The notes under the pieces are model-generated. The model did no database searches. It worked only from the letters and a program-made list of their open reading frames with translations, and was not told the DNA's origin. A stretch of DNA of 64,000 nt from Aquincola agrisoli (lineage in GTDB: Bacteria; Pseudomonadota; Gammaproteobacteria; Burkholderiales; Burkholderiaceae_C), in assembly GCF_036621135.1 (NCBI RefSeq), contig NZ_JAZIBG010000020.1, forward strand, positions 1 to 64,000, in the 5' to 3' direction. Below are positions 1-8,227 of this stretch, piece by piece (the first letter of the stretch is position 1; every line of letters starts with the position of its first letter). Both the position numbers and the translations under genes were made by a program.

Positions 1-1
1 G

Positions 2-97
2 GGCCTGGACAACGAGCTCTTCTACATGGACAAGACCATGATGGTCTTCGGCGATGCGAAGAAGGTCGTCGAGGAGATGGTGAAGGCCGTGGAGTAG
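2..97 (+). CDS. pntB: NAD(P) transhydrogenase subunit beta, C-terminal end (partial)
   Basis: The first 31 codons of the window are the tail of a gene entering from the left. The peptide contains LFYMDKTMMVFGDAKK and ends at a TAG. This matches the conserved C-terminus of the NADP(H)-binding domain of proton-translocating transhydrogenase, in particular the MLFGDAK-type segment near the nucleotide site. The enzyme transfers hydride between NADH and NADP+ and is driven by proton re-entry across the inner membrane. Only the tail is visible, so the assignment rests on that motif; pntA should lie just outside the window. Confidence 0.85.
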   Translation, partial: GLDNELFYMDKTMMVFGDAKKVVEEMVKAVE

Positions 98-124
98 CGG
101 CGCATTGCAAAGGAGACAGACATC

Positions 125-592
125 ATGCAGGTGACGGACATCCTCTCGTCCAAGCAGGGCGCGCTGCGCACGGTCCACCCGGAGACGCCGCTGTCGGCGT
201 GCGTGATCCAGATGGCGGACGAGGACCTCGGCTCGCTGCTGGTGGTCGACGACCATGCGCGGCTGGTGGGGCTGCTGACCTTCCGCGAGGTCATCCGCAC
301 GCTGGCGCAGCGCCAGAAGGAGCTGCGCCGCGGCCCGACGCCGCCGGTGGCCGAGCTGCGGGTGAGCGAGGTGATGGAGCGCGCGCCCATCTCGGCCACG
401 CCCGACATGGAACTGCAGCCGCTGCGCGCGATGATGATCCGCCACCACCAGCGCTACCTGCCGGTGCTCGATGGCGGGCGGCTGGTGGGCGTGGTGTCGT
501 TCCACGACATCGCCAAGTCGGTGTACGAGGAGCAGCAGTTCGAGAACCGCATGCTCAAGGCCTACATCCAGGACTGGCCGGCGGAAACCTAG
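125..592 (+). CDS. CBS-domain pair protein
   Basis: A 155-residue soluble protein made of two CBS domains and little else. The first covers about residues 5-70 (LLVVDDHARLVGLLTFREV) and the second about 82-145 (LPVLDGGRLVGVVSFHDI). Paired CBS domains bind adenine nucleotides such as AMP, ATP or NAD and usually act as energy sensors. No catalytic domain is attached, so partner and ligand are unknown. A strong AAAGGAG ribosome site precedes the ATG. It starts 27 bp after pntB on the same strand, so it may be expressed with the transhydrogenase; that link is inference. Confidence 0.88.
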   Translation: MQVTDILSSKQGALRTVHPETPLSACVIQMADEDLGSLLVVDDHARLVGLLTFREVIRTLAQRQKELRRGPTPPVAELRVSEVMERAPISATPDMELQPLRAMMIRHHQRYLPVLDGGRLVGVVSFHDIAKSVYEEQQFENRMLKAYIQDWPAET

Positions 593-634
593 CACGCCAG
601 GCCGTGCGCCTGCGCCGCGGCGCAGGCCGCCGCC

Positions 635-2026
635 TCATGCGGCGAGCCGCGCGATCCGGTCGCCGGCCTGCGCGATGCGCGTGGCCAGGGCTGCCACGCA
701 GGGCTGGAACCCTTCGCTCAGGTCGCTGCATCGCTGCAGGCGGGCCAGGAAGTCGCGCGCCATGGCCAGGGCTCGATGCCAGGCCGGCGCAGGCACGTCG
801 CTCGAGACGGCGAGGGGCCACTCGCGAAGGGGGAGGTCCCCCCCCGCCGTCGGCGCGAAGGCCATGCAGGTCATGTCGTACGCGGGTGCGAGCTGGTAGG
901 GCCGCCCGTGCTCCGACATGAACGAGAGGTTGCCGCCGTGCATGTCGGTGTTGGCGATGAGCACACCGAAGGCCCACAACACGTCGGTGCCGGCCACGGC
1001 ATCGTGCGTGACGACGCCCGCGCTGGCCAGCGCCCGCACCACCTGCGGCCAGTGGTTTGCGCTGCCGACGAACTCGGCGTCCAGGGCGGCGATCGAGAAC
1101 AGCGCGCGGCGGCCCGACGGGCCCTCCCTGTCGAACCGGCGCACTTCCAGGAAGCGTTGGCTTCCATGGATGTACACGGTGGACCGGGCCGCAGCGACAC
1201 CCTGGCCGTGCAGCACCTCGAGAGCCAGGTGCTCGGCCTGGAGCAGGTCACGCCAGCGCTCGCTGACCGGTGTGTCGGTCAGCGCCGTGAACTTCACGAT
1301 GACGTGGGCCGGCCCGTCCCCCCCCTCGGCGAATGCCGTGAACTTGGGCTGCTCGCCGCCGGCGGAGGATCCGTGGTGCTCGCCCCGCGCCGCCGCTGCC
1401 GCGAGTCCGGCGTACACCCGGGCCCTGCCCTCCAGGGGCACCGGCTGCGGCGGGGCCGTGTTCACGAACAGGTCGCGTGCAGCCTGCCCGATGAGCAGGT
1501 TCCCCGGCAGGTCGCTGCCCTGCAGCAGCAGGGCCTGCAGCACATGGCTGTCGTTCCAGTCCTCCAGGCGGGCCGGCAGGCCGAGCTGCCGTCCGTGCTG
1601 CTGGTTGTAGGCGCGGCCGAGGTAGCCCTGCGGCCGCATGTCGTACAGCCACCAGGGCAGGCCATCGGTGTGGACGCAGGCGCCGTCGCACTGCGCCATG
1701 ACGAAGCCCCCCGGGCATACCGGGATGAGCGTGCCGAGTTCGCTCAGCCGGCCGTCTGCCGAGACACGGTAGACCGGTGCCTGGAGGGAGATCCGGGAGG
1801 CGTCGCGAAGCGCATATTGAATGGATCGGGCGGCGCCAAAAGGCACCAGCTCGTCACCGAGCGTTTTTAATGCGCGCGAGAGCGTGGGCTGGCTGACACC
1901 CAGCGAGGCCATCAAGGCGCGCGGGGGGGCGGGCTGCGCCTCGGCATCGCACGCGCGTGCTCCCCCAGTTGGCCTGCAGCCGAGTTCGCGACAATGGATG
2001 GTTTTCTGAATAGATACTTGAATCAT
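635..2026 (-). CDS. HipA-family Ser/Thr kinase, YjjJ-like, with N-terminal helix-turn-helix
   Basis: A 463-residue HipA-fold protein. Residues about 34-58 form a helix-turn-helix (LGVSQPTLSRALKTLG). Kinase elements follow: glycine-rich AGGEQPKF near 222-229, probable ATP-contacting Lys245 (HVIVKF), catalytic-loop NTDMHGGN near 359-366 with Asp361, and a PAYDM metal-binding motif near 381-385. This layout matches E. coli YjjJ rather than classical HipA, whose HTH sits in a separate HipB antitoxin; no hipB-like gene adjoins it. Known HipA relatives phosphorylate translation components such as aminoacyl-tRNA synthetases; the target here is unknown. The ATG overlaps the upstream amidase stop as ATGA. 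The first 20 codons are A/T-richer than the rest, so the exact start is slightly uncertain. Confidence 0.85.
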   Translation of the reverse strand: MIQVSIQKTIHCRELGCRPTGGARACDAEAQPAPPRALMASLGVSQPTLSRALKTLGDELVPFGAARSIQYALRDASRISLQAPVYRVSADGRLSELGTLIPVCPGGFVMAQCDGACVHTDGLPWWLYDMRPQGYLGRAYNQQHGRQLGLPARLEDWNDSHVLQALLLQGSDLPGNLLIGQAARDLFVNTAPPQPVPLEGRARVYAGLAAAAARGEHHGSSAGGEQPKFTAFAEGGDGPAHVIVKFTALTDTPVSERWRDLLQAEHLALEVLHGQGVAAARSTVYIHGSQRFLEVRRFDREGPSGRRALFSIAALDAEFVGSANHWPQVVRALASAGVVTHDAVAGTDVLWAFGVLIANTDMHGGNLSFMSEHGRPYQLAPAYDMTCMAFAPTAGGDLPLREWPLAVSSDVPAPAWHRALAMARDFLARLQRCSDLSEGFQPCVAALATRIAQAGDRIARLAA

Positions 2027-3468
2027 ACGGACGCGTCGAGCAGCGGGCTGCGCACCGCGGTGCAGCCGCTCGCCTGCTCGTAGGCGTGGCCGAGTTGCAG
2101 CACGGCCAGGTCTGCCCGGGGGCGGCCCATCAGCTGCAGGCCGATCGGCAGCCCCGTGGGGCCGAAACCCGCCGGCACGGCCAGCACCGGCAGGCCGGCC
2201 ATCGTGCCGCCGATCACCACCTCCATCCAGCGGTGGTAGGTGTCCATCGCGCGGCCGGCGATGGCCTGGGGCCAGTCGAGCGCGGCGTCGAACGGGAAGA
2301 GCTGCGCCGAAGGCAGCACGAGGTGGTCGTACCGCGCGAAGAGCCGGTTCAGCGCCTGGTACCACGCGCTGCGCACGACCGAGGCCGCATGCACGTCGGC
2401 CGCGGTGTAGCGCAGGCCCTGCTCGACCTCCCACACCGCCTCGGGCTTGAGCTGTTCGCGCAGCTTCGGGTCGGCGTGCACCGCGCCCAGCCTGCCGGCC
2501 ACCGACAGCCCGCGCATCACGAGCCAGGCGTGCCACAGCCGCTCCATCGCGAAGGGCGGGTCCACCGGCTCTACCGCGCAGCCGAGGGCCTCGAAGTGCT
2601 TCAGCGCCCGGGTGCAGGTGTCGAGCAGGCCGGGCTCGGTGGGCAGGTGGCCGCCGAAGTCGCCCAGCCAGCCGATGCGCGTGCCGCGCAGGTCGCGGTC
2701 CAGCGGCTGCGTGAACTGGGCCGGGTCGCCGTCGAGCGACAGCGGCGCCCGCGCGTCGAAGCCGGCCTGCACCGACAGCAGCAGCGCCACGTCGGCCACG
2801 CTGCGGCCCATCGGCCCCTCGGTCGAGAACTGCTGGAAGAACACATCGGCGGCCGGCCCCTGCGGCACGCGGCCGAAGGAGGGGCGGAAGCCGAACACGT
2901 TGTTCCAGCCGGCCGGGTTGCGCAGCGAGCCCATCATGTCGCTGCCATCGGCCACCGGCAGCAGGTGCAGCGCCAGCGCGACCGCCGCGCCGCCGCTGCT
3001 GCCGCCGGCGCTCTTCGATGGATCGAACGCGTTGCGGGTGGTGCCGAACACGGCGTTGTAGGTGTGCGAGCCCAGGCCGAACTGCGGCGTGTTGGTCTTG
3101 CCGACGAAGAGGGCGCCCGCGCGGCGCATGCGCTCGACGACGATGGCATCGCTGCGCGGCACGTGCCGCGCCAGGGTCGGCGAGCCTTGCGTGGTCGTGA
3201 TGCCGGCGGTGTCGGCCAGGTCCTTGGGGGCCTGGGGGAAGCCGTGCAGCGGGCCCATCGATTCGCCGCGCCGCAGCTGCGCGTCGCGCTCGTCGGCCTG
3301 CTGCAGCAGGCGCTCGGGATCCTGCAGCGAGACGATGGCGTTGGCCGCCGGATTGAGGCGGGCGATCTGCGCAAGGCAGGCGTCCATCACCTCGCGGCAC
3401 GAGACCTCGCGCGCGTGCAGGGCCCGCGACAGCCGCGTCGCCGGCCAGCCGGTGAAGGCGTCGCTCAC
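2023..3468 (-). CDS. Amidase-signature family hydrolase
   Basis: A 481-residue amidase-signature enzyme with all three parts of the Ser-cisSer-Lys triad: Lys82 in QAPKDLADTAG, cis-Ser near 157 in SAGGSSGG, and nucleophile Ser181 in DMMGSLRNPAG. The family hydrolyses C-N amide bonds of varied substrates; nothing here identifies the substrate. It is not convincingly GatA, because no gatB or gatC is nearby. It starts with GTG overlapping the nudC stop (GTGA), and its own TGA overlaps the ATG of the HipA-like gene. The three genes therefore look translationally coupled. Confidence 0.88.
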   Translation of the reverse strand: MSDAFTGWPATRLSRALHAREVSCREVMDACLAQIARLNPAANAIVSLQDPERLLQQADERDAQLRRGESMGPLHGFPQAPKDLADTAGITTTQGSPTLARHVPRSDAIVVERMRRAGALFVGKTNTPQFGLGSHTYNAVFGTTRNAFDPSKSAGGSSGGAAVALALHLLPVADGSDMMGSLRNPAGWNNVFGFRPSFGRVPQGPAADVFFQQFSTEGPMGRSVADVALLLSVQAGFDARAPLSLDGDPAQFTQPLDRDLRGTRIGWLGDFGGHLPTEPGLLDTCTRALKHFEALGCAVEPVDPPFAMERLWHAWLVMRGLSVAGRLGAVHADPKLREQLKPEAVWEVEQGLRYTAADVHAASVVRSAWYQALNRLFARYDHLVLPSAQLFPFDAALDWPQAIAGRAMDTYHRWMEVVIGGTMAGLPVLAVPAGFGPTGLPIGLQLMGRPRADLAVLQLGHAYEQASGCTAVRSPLLDASV

Positions 3469-4274
3469 CGCCGCTCCTGCATGGAGGCGACCTGGTCGCG
3501 GATCAGGTGCCCCGCGATGCTGAAGCGCGGCGGGATGCCGGGCAGCTCGCCGATGCGGTACCACGCGGCGTGCTCGATCTCGTCGGCCTGGGGCACGATC
3601 TCGCCGCCCGCCCATTCGGCGGTGAACGCGACCATCAGGCTGTGCGGGAACGGCCAGCTCTGGCTGCCGAAGTAGCGCAGGTTCTTCACCTGCACGCCGA
3701 CCTCCTCCTCGACCTCGCGCGCGACGCAGTCCTCCAGCGATTCGCCTGGCTCGACGAAGCCAGCCAGCGCGCTGTACATGCCGGGCGCGAAGTGCGGGGC
3801 GCGGGCCAGCAGCAGCTCGCCCTCGCGCCACACCAGGGCCATCATCGCCGGGCTGATGCGCGGGTACGCGGTGTGGCCGCAGGCCGGGCACACGCGGGAA
3901 CGCTCCCGCTCGTGCGCTTGGGTGGGGGTGCCGCACACGCCGCAGAAGCGGTGGGCGCGGTCCCACTCCAGGACCTGGGCCGCGCGCCCGGCCAGCGCCA
4001 TCAGCGGCGCCGGAAACTGCATCATCGCCGCACGCAGGGGCACGCGCCGCCAGCCGGGCGGGGCCTCCGCGAGCGCAAGCGTCCAGCAGTCGTGGCCGTC
4101 GAGCCGGCCGAGGTAGTGGCGGGGTGCGTCGATCGCGCCGAACAGCGTGGGCGCCTGCGGCGCGAGCGTGTCGGTGTCGGCCTCGGGCAGCAGCAGCTGG
4201 TGGTCGACGAACACGAAGTGCCAGCCGAGCGCGGTGGTCTGCGTCGGCGGCTGGTGGGCGGGGATGAAGGGCAT
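3465..4274 (-). CDS. nudC: NADH pyrophosphatase / NAD-cap hydrolase
   Basis: A 269-residue NudC protein. A zinc ribbon (Cys111, 114, 129, 132: CGVCG and CPACG) precedes a Nudix box at about 172-194 beginning GFVEPGES. The NudC-specific SQSWPFPHS motif lies near 204-212. The family splits NAD(H) into NMN(H) and AMP and removes NAD caps from RNA 5' ends. It is the first gene of a leftward set: its stop overlaps the GTG of the amidase gene. Cytoplasmic; length is normal for the family. Confidence 0.95.
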   Translation of the reverse strand: MPFIPAHQPPTQTTALGWHFVFVDHQLLLPEADTDTLAPQAPTLFGAIDAPRHYLGRLDGHDCWTLALAEAPPGWRRVPLRAAMMQFPAPLMALAGRAAQVLEWDRAHRFCGVCGTPTQAHERERSRVCPACGHTAYPRISPAMMALVWREGELLLARAPHFAPGMYSALAGFVEPGESLEDCVAREVEEEVGVQVKNLRYFGSQSWPFPHSLMVAFTAEWAGGEIVPQADEIEHAAWYRIGELPGIPPRFSIAGHLIRDQVASMQERR

Positions 4275-4350
4275 GGTGCGTGGCGTAGGGCAGGCGACGC
4301 AGCGTAGCGCAGGCGCGCCAGCCGTGCTGGCCGCCCCCCGCCGGGCGGGT

Positions 4351-4788
4351 TCAGGGGCGACGTGCCGTCAGGCCCTGGTGGCCGTCGCCGCGCAGCACCA
4401 GCGCGCCGTCGGGGGTGCGCTCGATGCGCAGCGGCGTGTCGAGCAGGTCGAGGAAGCGGCGCTCCTGCGCCATCAGCGCCGGCGGGCAGGCCCGCAGGGT
4501 CGCCACGACGTGCGAGACCACCAGCCGGCCCTGCTCGACACGGTAGCTGCCCCCGTACTGGTTGCAGGAGGCCAGCCCCGCGACCCGCCCGTCAATGCCG
4601 AAGTGCAGCGTGATGCGCGAGCGGTCGACGATGCCGGCCTTGTCCAGGTCCTCGACCACCCATTCCGGACCGAGGAGCGCGGCGCCGGGCGGCGCGGCCG
4701 GCGGCGTGGCGCAGCCGGTGCCGAAGACGGCGCCGCCGGCGGCCAGCGCCAGCGTGGCCAGCATGCGGGAAAGCGGTGACATCGACAT
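4351..4788 (-). CDS. META-domain protein, probable envelope lipoprotein
   Basis: A 145-residue protein with an N-terminal hydrophobic segment ending at Cys26 (VFGTGC). It is followed by a low-complexity Ala/Pro linker and a META/DUF306 domain (EWVVEDLD, then GRVAGLASCNQYGGSY, about residues 40-140). HslJ of E. coli is the best known META protein and is linked to novobiocin resistance. The Gly at -3 of the Cys makes the lipobox atypical, so lipidation is plausible but unproven. A second in-frame ATG two codons downstream could be the real start. GAGG lies just upstream. Confidence 0.75.
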   Translation of the reverse strand: MSMSPLSRMLATLALAAGGAVFGTGCATPPAAPPGAALLGPEWVVEDLDKAGIVDRSRITLHFGIDGRVAGLASCNQYGGSYRVEQGRLVVSHVVATLRACPPALMAQERRFLDLLDTPLRIERTPDGALVLRGDGHQGLTARRP

Positions 4789-4868
4789 CTGCGGCCTCGC
4801 CGGGCTCCGTGGAAAGCCCCGAGTCTGCCCTGCGGACGGCGTCCCCCGTGTGTCAGACCGTTGCGCGC

Positions 4869-5813
4869 TCAGAGGTACAGCGCCACCACTTCGGACACCT
4901 CGTCCTCCCACTGCACCGGCACCACGATCAGCGCGGTGGCGCCGATGCCGGCCGCCGCGGCCGCCGGCGCGCCGGGCTCGCTGCGCGGGTGGGCGTTGAT
5001 GGCGGGCATGCCGCTGGCGAAGGCCTGCGCGATCGAGCCCGCGCCGTCCAGCGGCAGGCTGGCGTCGGCCTGCGAGCGGCCGCCGTGCAGCTCGCTGAAC
5101 GCCTCGACGCGGTGCAGCCGCGCACGGTTCTCGCCCGGTGCCCAGCGCTCGACCCGCTGCGCGAGCGGCAGCGAGGCGCCGGCCAGGAAGGTCAGCACGT
5201 GGCTCTCCGCGCTGCGGGCGCCCGCCGGCAGGGCCAAGCCGCGCTGCAGGCCCGCGGACGACGCGTATGCCGCGCGCAGGAAGCGGCCCGTGCCGTCGGT
5301 GATGTCCTCCATGAACACGCCCTCGCCGCGCTGCCACGCAAGGCCCGGCAGGCCCACGCCGCGCGGCAGCGTGGTGTCGTGCGAAATCGATTCGAAGGTC
5401 TGCGCACCGGGCCCGTAGGCGCCGTCGACCAGCGTCATGTCGGTGGTGACGCGCGGGTCCTGGTGCCAGAGCTCCAGCGCGCTCGCCGCCCCGGCGCCGT
5501 GGGCGCAGTAGACGACCAGCACCGCCTTCAGCACATCGCCGGTGAAGAACGGCAGCGCGGCCGCGCAGGTGAAGCCGGCCGCCTGCGCGGCGGCTGCGCG
5601 GCGGAAGTGGGCCGCATCGAACTGCCTGAGCAGCTGTGGCCGGCCTTCGTCCCACGCGCGGCCGGGCAGGCCTTCGCCGCGGCCGAAGCACATCGACTGG
5701 CTGATTGCCTCGAAGCGGCGCGCGGTGCCGAAGGCGCCGGCGCGGTATTCGAGGAGCTGGCCGTCGTCGCTGGGGGCCCAGACTTCGGCGGCCCGGATGA
5801 AGGTGGTGGTCAT
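4869..5813 (-). CDS. Tandem GAF-domain protein
   Basis: A 314-residue soluble protein made of two similar GAF-like halves, about residues 5-150 and 160-314. Each half repeats the pattern GLPGRAW / GLPGLAW followed by a region like FTCAAALPFF or LQRGLALPAG and a hydrophobic final strand. GAF domains bind small ligands (cyclic nucleotides, haem, tetrapyrroles, aromatics). No kinase, cyclase or HTH effector is attached, so it is a stand-alone sensor of unknown output. It follows the helicase gene on the same strand with a gap of about 77 bp and a weak ribosome site. Confidence 0.75.
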   Translation of the reverse strand: MTTTFIRAAEVWAPSDDGQLLEYRAGAFGTARRFEAISQSMCFGRGEGLPGRAWDEGRPQLLRQFDAAHFRRAAAAQAAGFTCAAALPFFTGDVLKAVLVVYCAHGAGAASALELWHQDPRVTTDMTLVDGAYGPGAQTFESISHDTTLPRGVGLPGLAWQRGEGVFMEDITDGTGRFLRAAYASSAGLQRGLALPAGARSAESHVLTFLAGASLPLAQRVERWAPGENRARLHRVEAFSELHGGRSQADASLPLDGAGSIAQAFASGMPAINAHPRSEPGAPAAAAAGIGATALIVVPVQWEDEVSEVVALYL

Positions 5814-5890
5814 GGGGCGCTCTCGCGAAGGTGGGGGGGTCGCCCCGGGGCAGCAAGTTGCGCGCCCGCTTGCGCCGGGCCACGGCGCCC

Positions 5891-8227
5891 TCAGCCGGCC
5901 CACCACCTCGGCAGCAGGCGCTGCACCGCGGGCCGGCCGAAGCGGTCGTCGATCAGGTGGATCACGCCCTCGTCGCTGGTCGTGCGGATCACGCGGCCCG
6001 CGGCCTGCACCACTTTCTGCAGGCCGGGGTAGAGGTAGGTGTAGTCGTGGCCCTGCGCAGGGCCGAAGCGGGCGGCCATGCGCTCGCGCATGCGCTCGTT
6101 CACCTCGTTGAGCGGCGGCAGCCCGAGCGTCGCGATGAAGGCGCCGATCAGCCGCCGTCCCGGCAGGTCGATGCCCTCGCCGAACTGCCCGCCGAGCACG
6201 GCGAAGCCGACGCCCCGGCCGTCCGCCGCGAAGCGGGCGAGGAAGGCCTCGCGCTCGGCGGTGTCCATGCCGCGCGCCTGCTGCCACTGCGGCACCTGCG
6301 GATGGCGCTCGGCCAGCAGCGCGGCGGCCTTGTGCAGGTAGTCGAAGCTGCTGAAGAACGCGAGGTAGTTGCCGGGCCGCTCGGCGTACTGCCGCGCGAT
6401 CAGGTCGGCGATCGGGGCGAGCGAGGCCTCGCGGTGCTGCCAGCGGGTGGAGATGCCGCGGGCCACGTGCACCGCGAGCTGCCGCGCCTCGAAGGGCGAC
6501 TCGACGTCGACGGCCACGGCGTCCTCCGGCAGGCCCAGCAGGTCCCGATAGAAGGCCGTGGGTGCCAGCGTCGCGGAGAAGAGCGTGGCCGTGTGCGCGG
6601 CGCCCCAGCGCGGTGCCAGGAAGGGCGCGGGCAGCAGGTTGCGCACGCACAGCACGCTGGTGTCCTGGGTCCGCGGGCCCCCGCCGCGGCGGGTGAGGTC
6701 GAACAATGAGTGCTCGCCGAAGCTCTCCAGCAGCCGGGCGAAATGGTTGGCATCGAAGAAGAAGCGCAGCAGTTCGCTGTCGACGCCGGCCGGTTGCTCC
6801 GCCAGGTGGTCGGCGATCGTCGCGATCGCCTGCTGCAGCGTGGCGGCGACGTTGTCGGGCGTCTCCGCGAGCGCCTGGTAGTCGGCAGGGTGCGCCTCGT
6901 TGACCGCGGCCCAGGCCTTGTGCAGGCGGTTGAGCGCGCGCTTGACGGGGGCCGGCGCCTGCCGCCGCACCGCCTGCAGCGCAGCCTGGTCGAGCTCGGC
7001 CGTGTACATCGCACGGGCACGCTCCACCAGGTTGTGCGCCTCGTCCACCAGCACCGCCACGCGCCAGTTCTCGGCCCGCGTGAGCCCGTGCAGCAGTGCG
7101 CTGGTGTCGAAGAAGTGGTTGTAGTCGCCGACCACCACGTCGGCCCAGCGCACGAGCTCCTGAGCGAGGTAATAGGGGCAGACGGCGTGCCGGCGCGCCA
7201 CCTCGCGCAGCGCCTCGCGCGGCAGCGGGCCGGCCTGCACCGCCTCGGCGCGCGCGGCGGGCAGACGGTCGTAGAAGCCCTTCGCCAGCGGGCAGCTCTC
7301 GCCGTGGCAGGCCTTGTCGGGGTGCTCGCAGGCCTTGTCGCGCGCGGTGAGCTCCAGCACGCGCAGCGGCACGGCCTGCGGCGCCGGGCCGGCGATCAGC
7401 GCCAGCGCGTCCAGCGCCAGCTGGCGCCCCGAGCCCTTGGCCGTGAGGAAGAAGACCTTGTCGAGCCGCTCGCCCGGCGCGGCCTTCAGCAGCGGGAACA
7501 GCGTGCCGACCGTCTTGCCGATGCCGGTGGGCGCCTCGGCCAGCAGGCAGCGCCCGCGCACCGCGGCGCGGTAGACGTTCTCGGCCAGCATGCGCTGGCC
7601 GCGCCGAAACTCGCCGTGCGGAAAGCGCAGCGCCTGCCAGGCGGCGTCGCGCGCGGCCCGGTGGGCCATCTCCTGCGCCGCCCAGCCGGCGAAGCGGCCG
7701 GCCTGCAGCGCAAGGAACGCTTCCAGCGCCTCGGCTTGGTGCGTCTCGACGAGCGGCGTCTCCTGCAGCGTGTCGACGTGGAAGTACACCAGCGCGAGCT
7801 CGATCTGCGTGAGGCCGCGCGCGCGGCACAGCAGCGCGCCGTAGACCTTCAGCTGGGCCCAGTGCAGCGCACGGTGGTTGGCGGGGATCGCGTCGAACTC
7901 GCCGCGGTAGGTCTTGACCTCCTCCAGCCGCCGCCGGACGGGGTCGTAGCCGTCGGCACGGCCGCGCAGACGCAGCTGCCCGTGCTCGCCCGACAAGGCC
8001 AGCTCGGCCTCGTAGCCGGCGCCGCGCCGTGCGGCCACCGTGGCATGGCCCTCGATGCCCTCCTGCGCGGAGGGCGACGGCGTGAAGCGCAGGTCCAGGT
8101 CGCCCTGCTTGGCGGTGAACTCGCACAGCGCGCGCACCGCCACCGCATAGCCGGGCGCCGCTGCGGGCGCGGGCTCGCCTGCGGCCGCGCCGTCAGCCGA
8201 CCTGGCTCTGGAGGTAGTTGTGTTCAC
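5891..8227 (-). CDS. XPD/DinG-type Fe-S helicase with N-terminal nuclease-like domain
   Basis: A protein of up to 778 residues. Residues about 30-135 resemble a PD-(D/E)XK/RecB-like nuclease: Asp92 in GRADGYD, Glu103-Val-Lys105 in LEEVKTYRG, and Gln125 in HWAQLKVYG. A superfamily 2 helicase follows. Walker A is APTGIGKT (232-239), four Fe-S Cys are 300, 307, 312 and 350, the DEAH box is at 395-398 (VDEAHNL), and motif VI QAAGRVIRT lies near 735. Known XPD/DinG enzymes unwind DNA 5' to 3' and act on R-loops or damaged DNA; the nuclease fusion suggests processing of recombination or repair intermediates. The GTG at 8227 overlaps the bfr tail by 35 bp, so the true start may be an internal GTG downstream. 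Confidence 0.85.
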   Translation of the reverse strand: MNTTTSRARSADGAAAGEPAPAAAPGYAVAVRALCEFTAKQGDLDLRFTPSPSAQEGIEGHATVAARRGAGYEAELALSGEHGQLRLRGRADGYDPVRRRLEEVKTYRGEFDAIPANHRALHWAQLKVYGALLCRARGLTQIELALVYFHVDTLQETPLVETHQAEALEAFLALQAGRFAGWAAQEMAHRAARDAAWQALRFPHGEFRRGQRMLAENVYRAAVRGRCLLAEAPTGIGKTVGTLFPLLKAAPGERLDKVFFLTAKGSGRQLALDALALIAGPAPQAVPLRVLELTARDKACEHPDKACHGESCPLAKGFYDRLPAARAEAVQAGPLPREALREVARRHAVCPYYLAQELVRWADVVVGDYNHFFDTSALLHGLTRAENWRVAVLVDEAHNLVERARAMYTAELDQAALQAVRRQAPAPVKRALNRLHKAWAAVNEAHPADYQALAETPDNVAATLQQAIATIADHLAEQPAGVDSELLRFFFDANHFARLLESFGEHSLFDLTRRGGGPRTQDTSVLCVRNLLPAPFLAPRWGAAHTATLFSATLAPTAFYRDLLGLPEDAVAVDVESPFEARQLAVHVARGISTRWQHREASLAPIADLIARQYAERPGNYLAFFSSFDYLHKAAALLAERHPQVPQWQQARGMDTAEREAFLARFAADGRGVGFAVLGGQFGEGIDLPGRRLIGAFIATLGLPPLNEVNERMRERMAARFGPAQGHDYTYLYPGLQKVVQAAGRVIRTTSDEGVIHLIDDRFGRPAVQRLLPRWWAG

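Noticed and set aside
635..3400. A 921-codon open frame spanning the HipA-like gene and most of the amidase gene
   Set aside because: Only its 3' half, from the ATG at 2026, is real. The upstream part is an Arg/Ala-rich shadow of the amidase, which has its complete catalytic triad in another frame.
2023..3468. Amidase as the GatA subunit of Asp/Glu-tRNA amidotransferase
   Set aside because: No gatB or gatC neighbours; the general amidase signature fits equally well.
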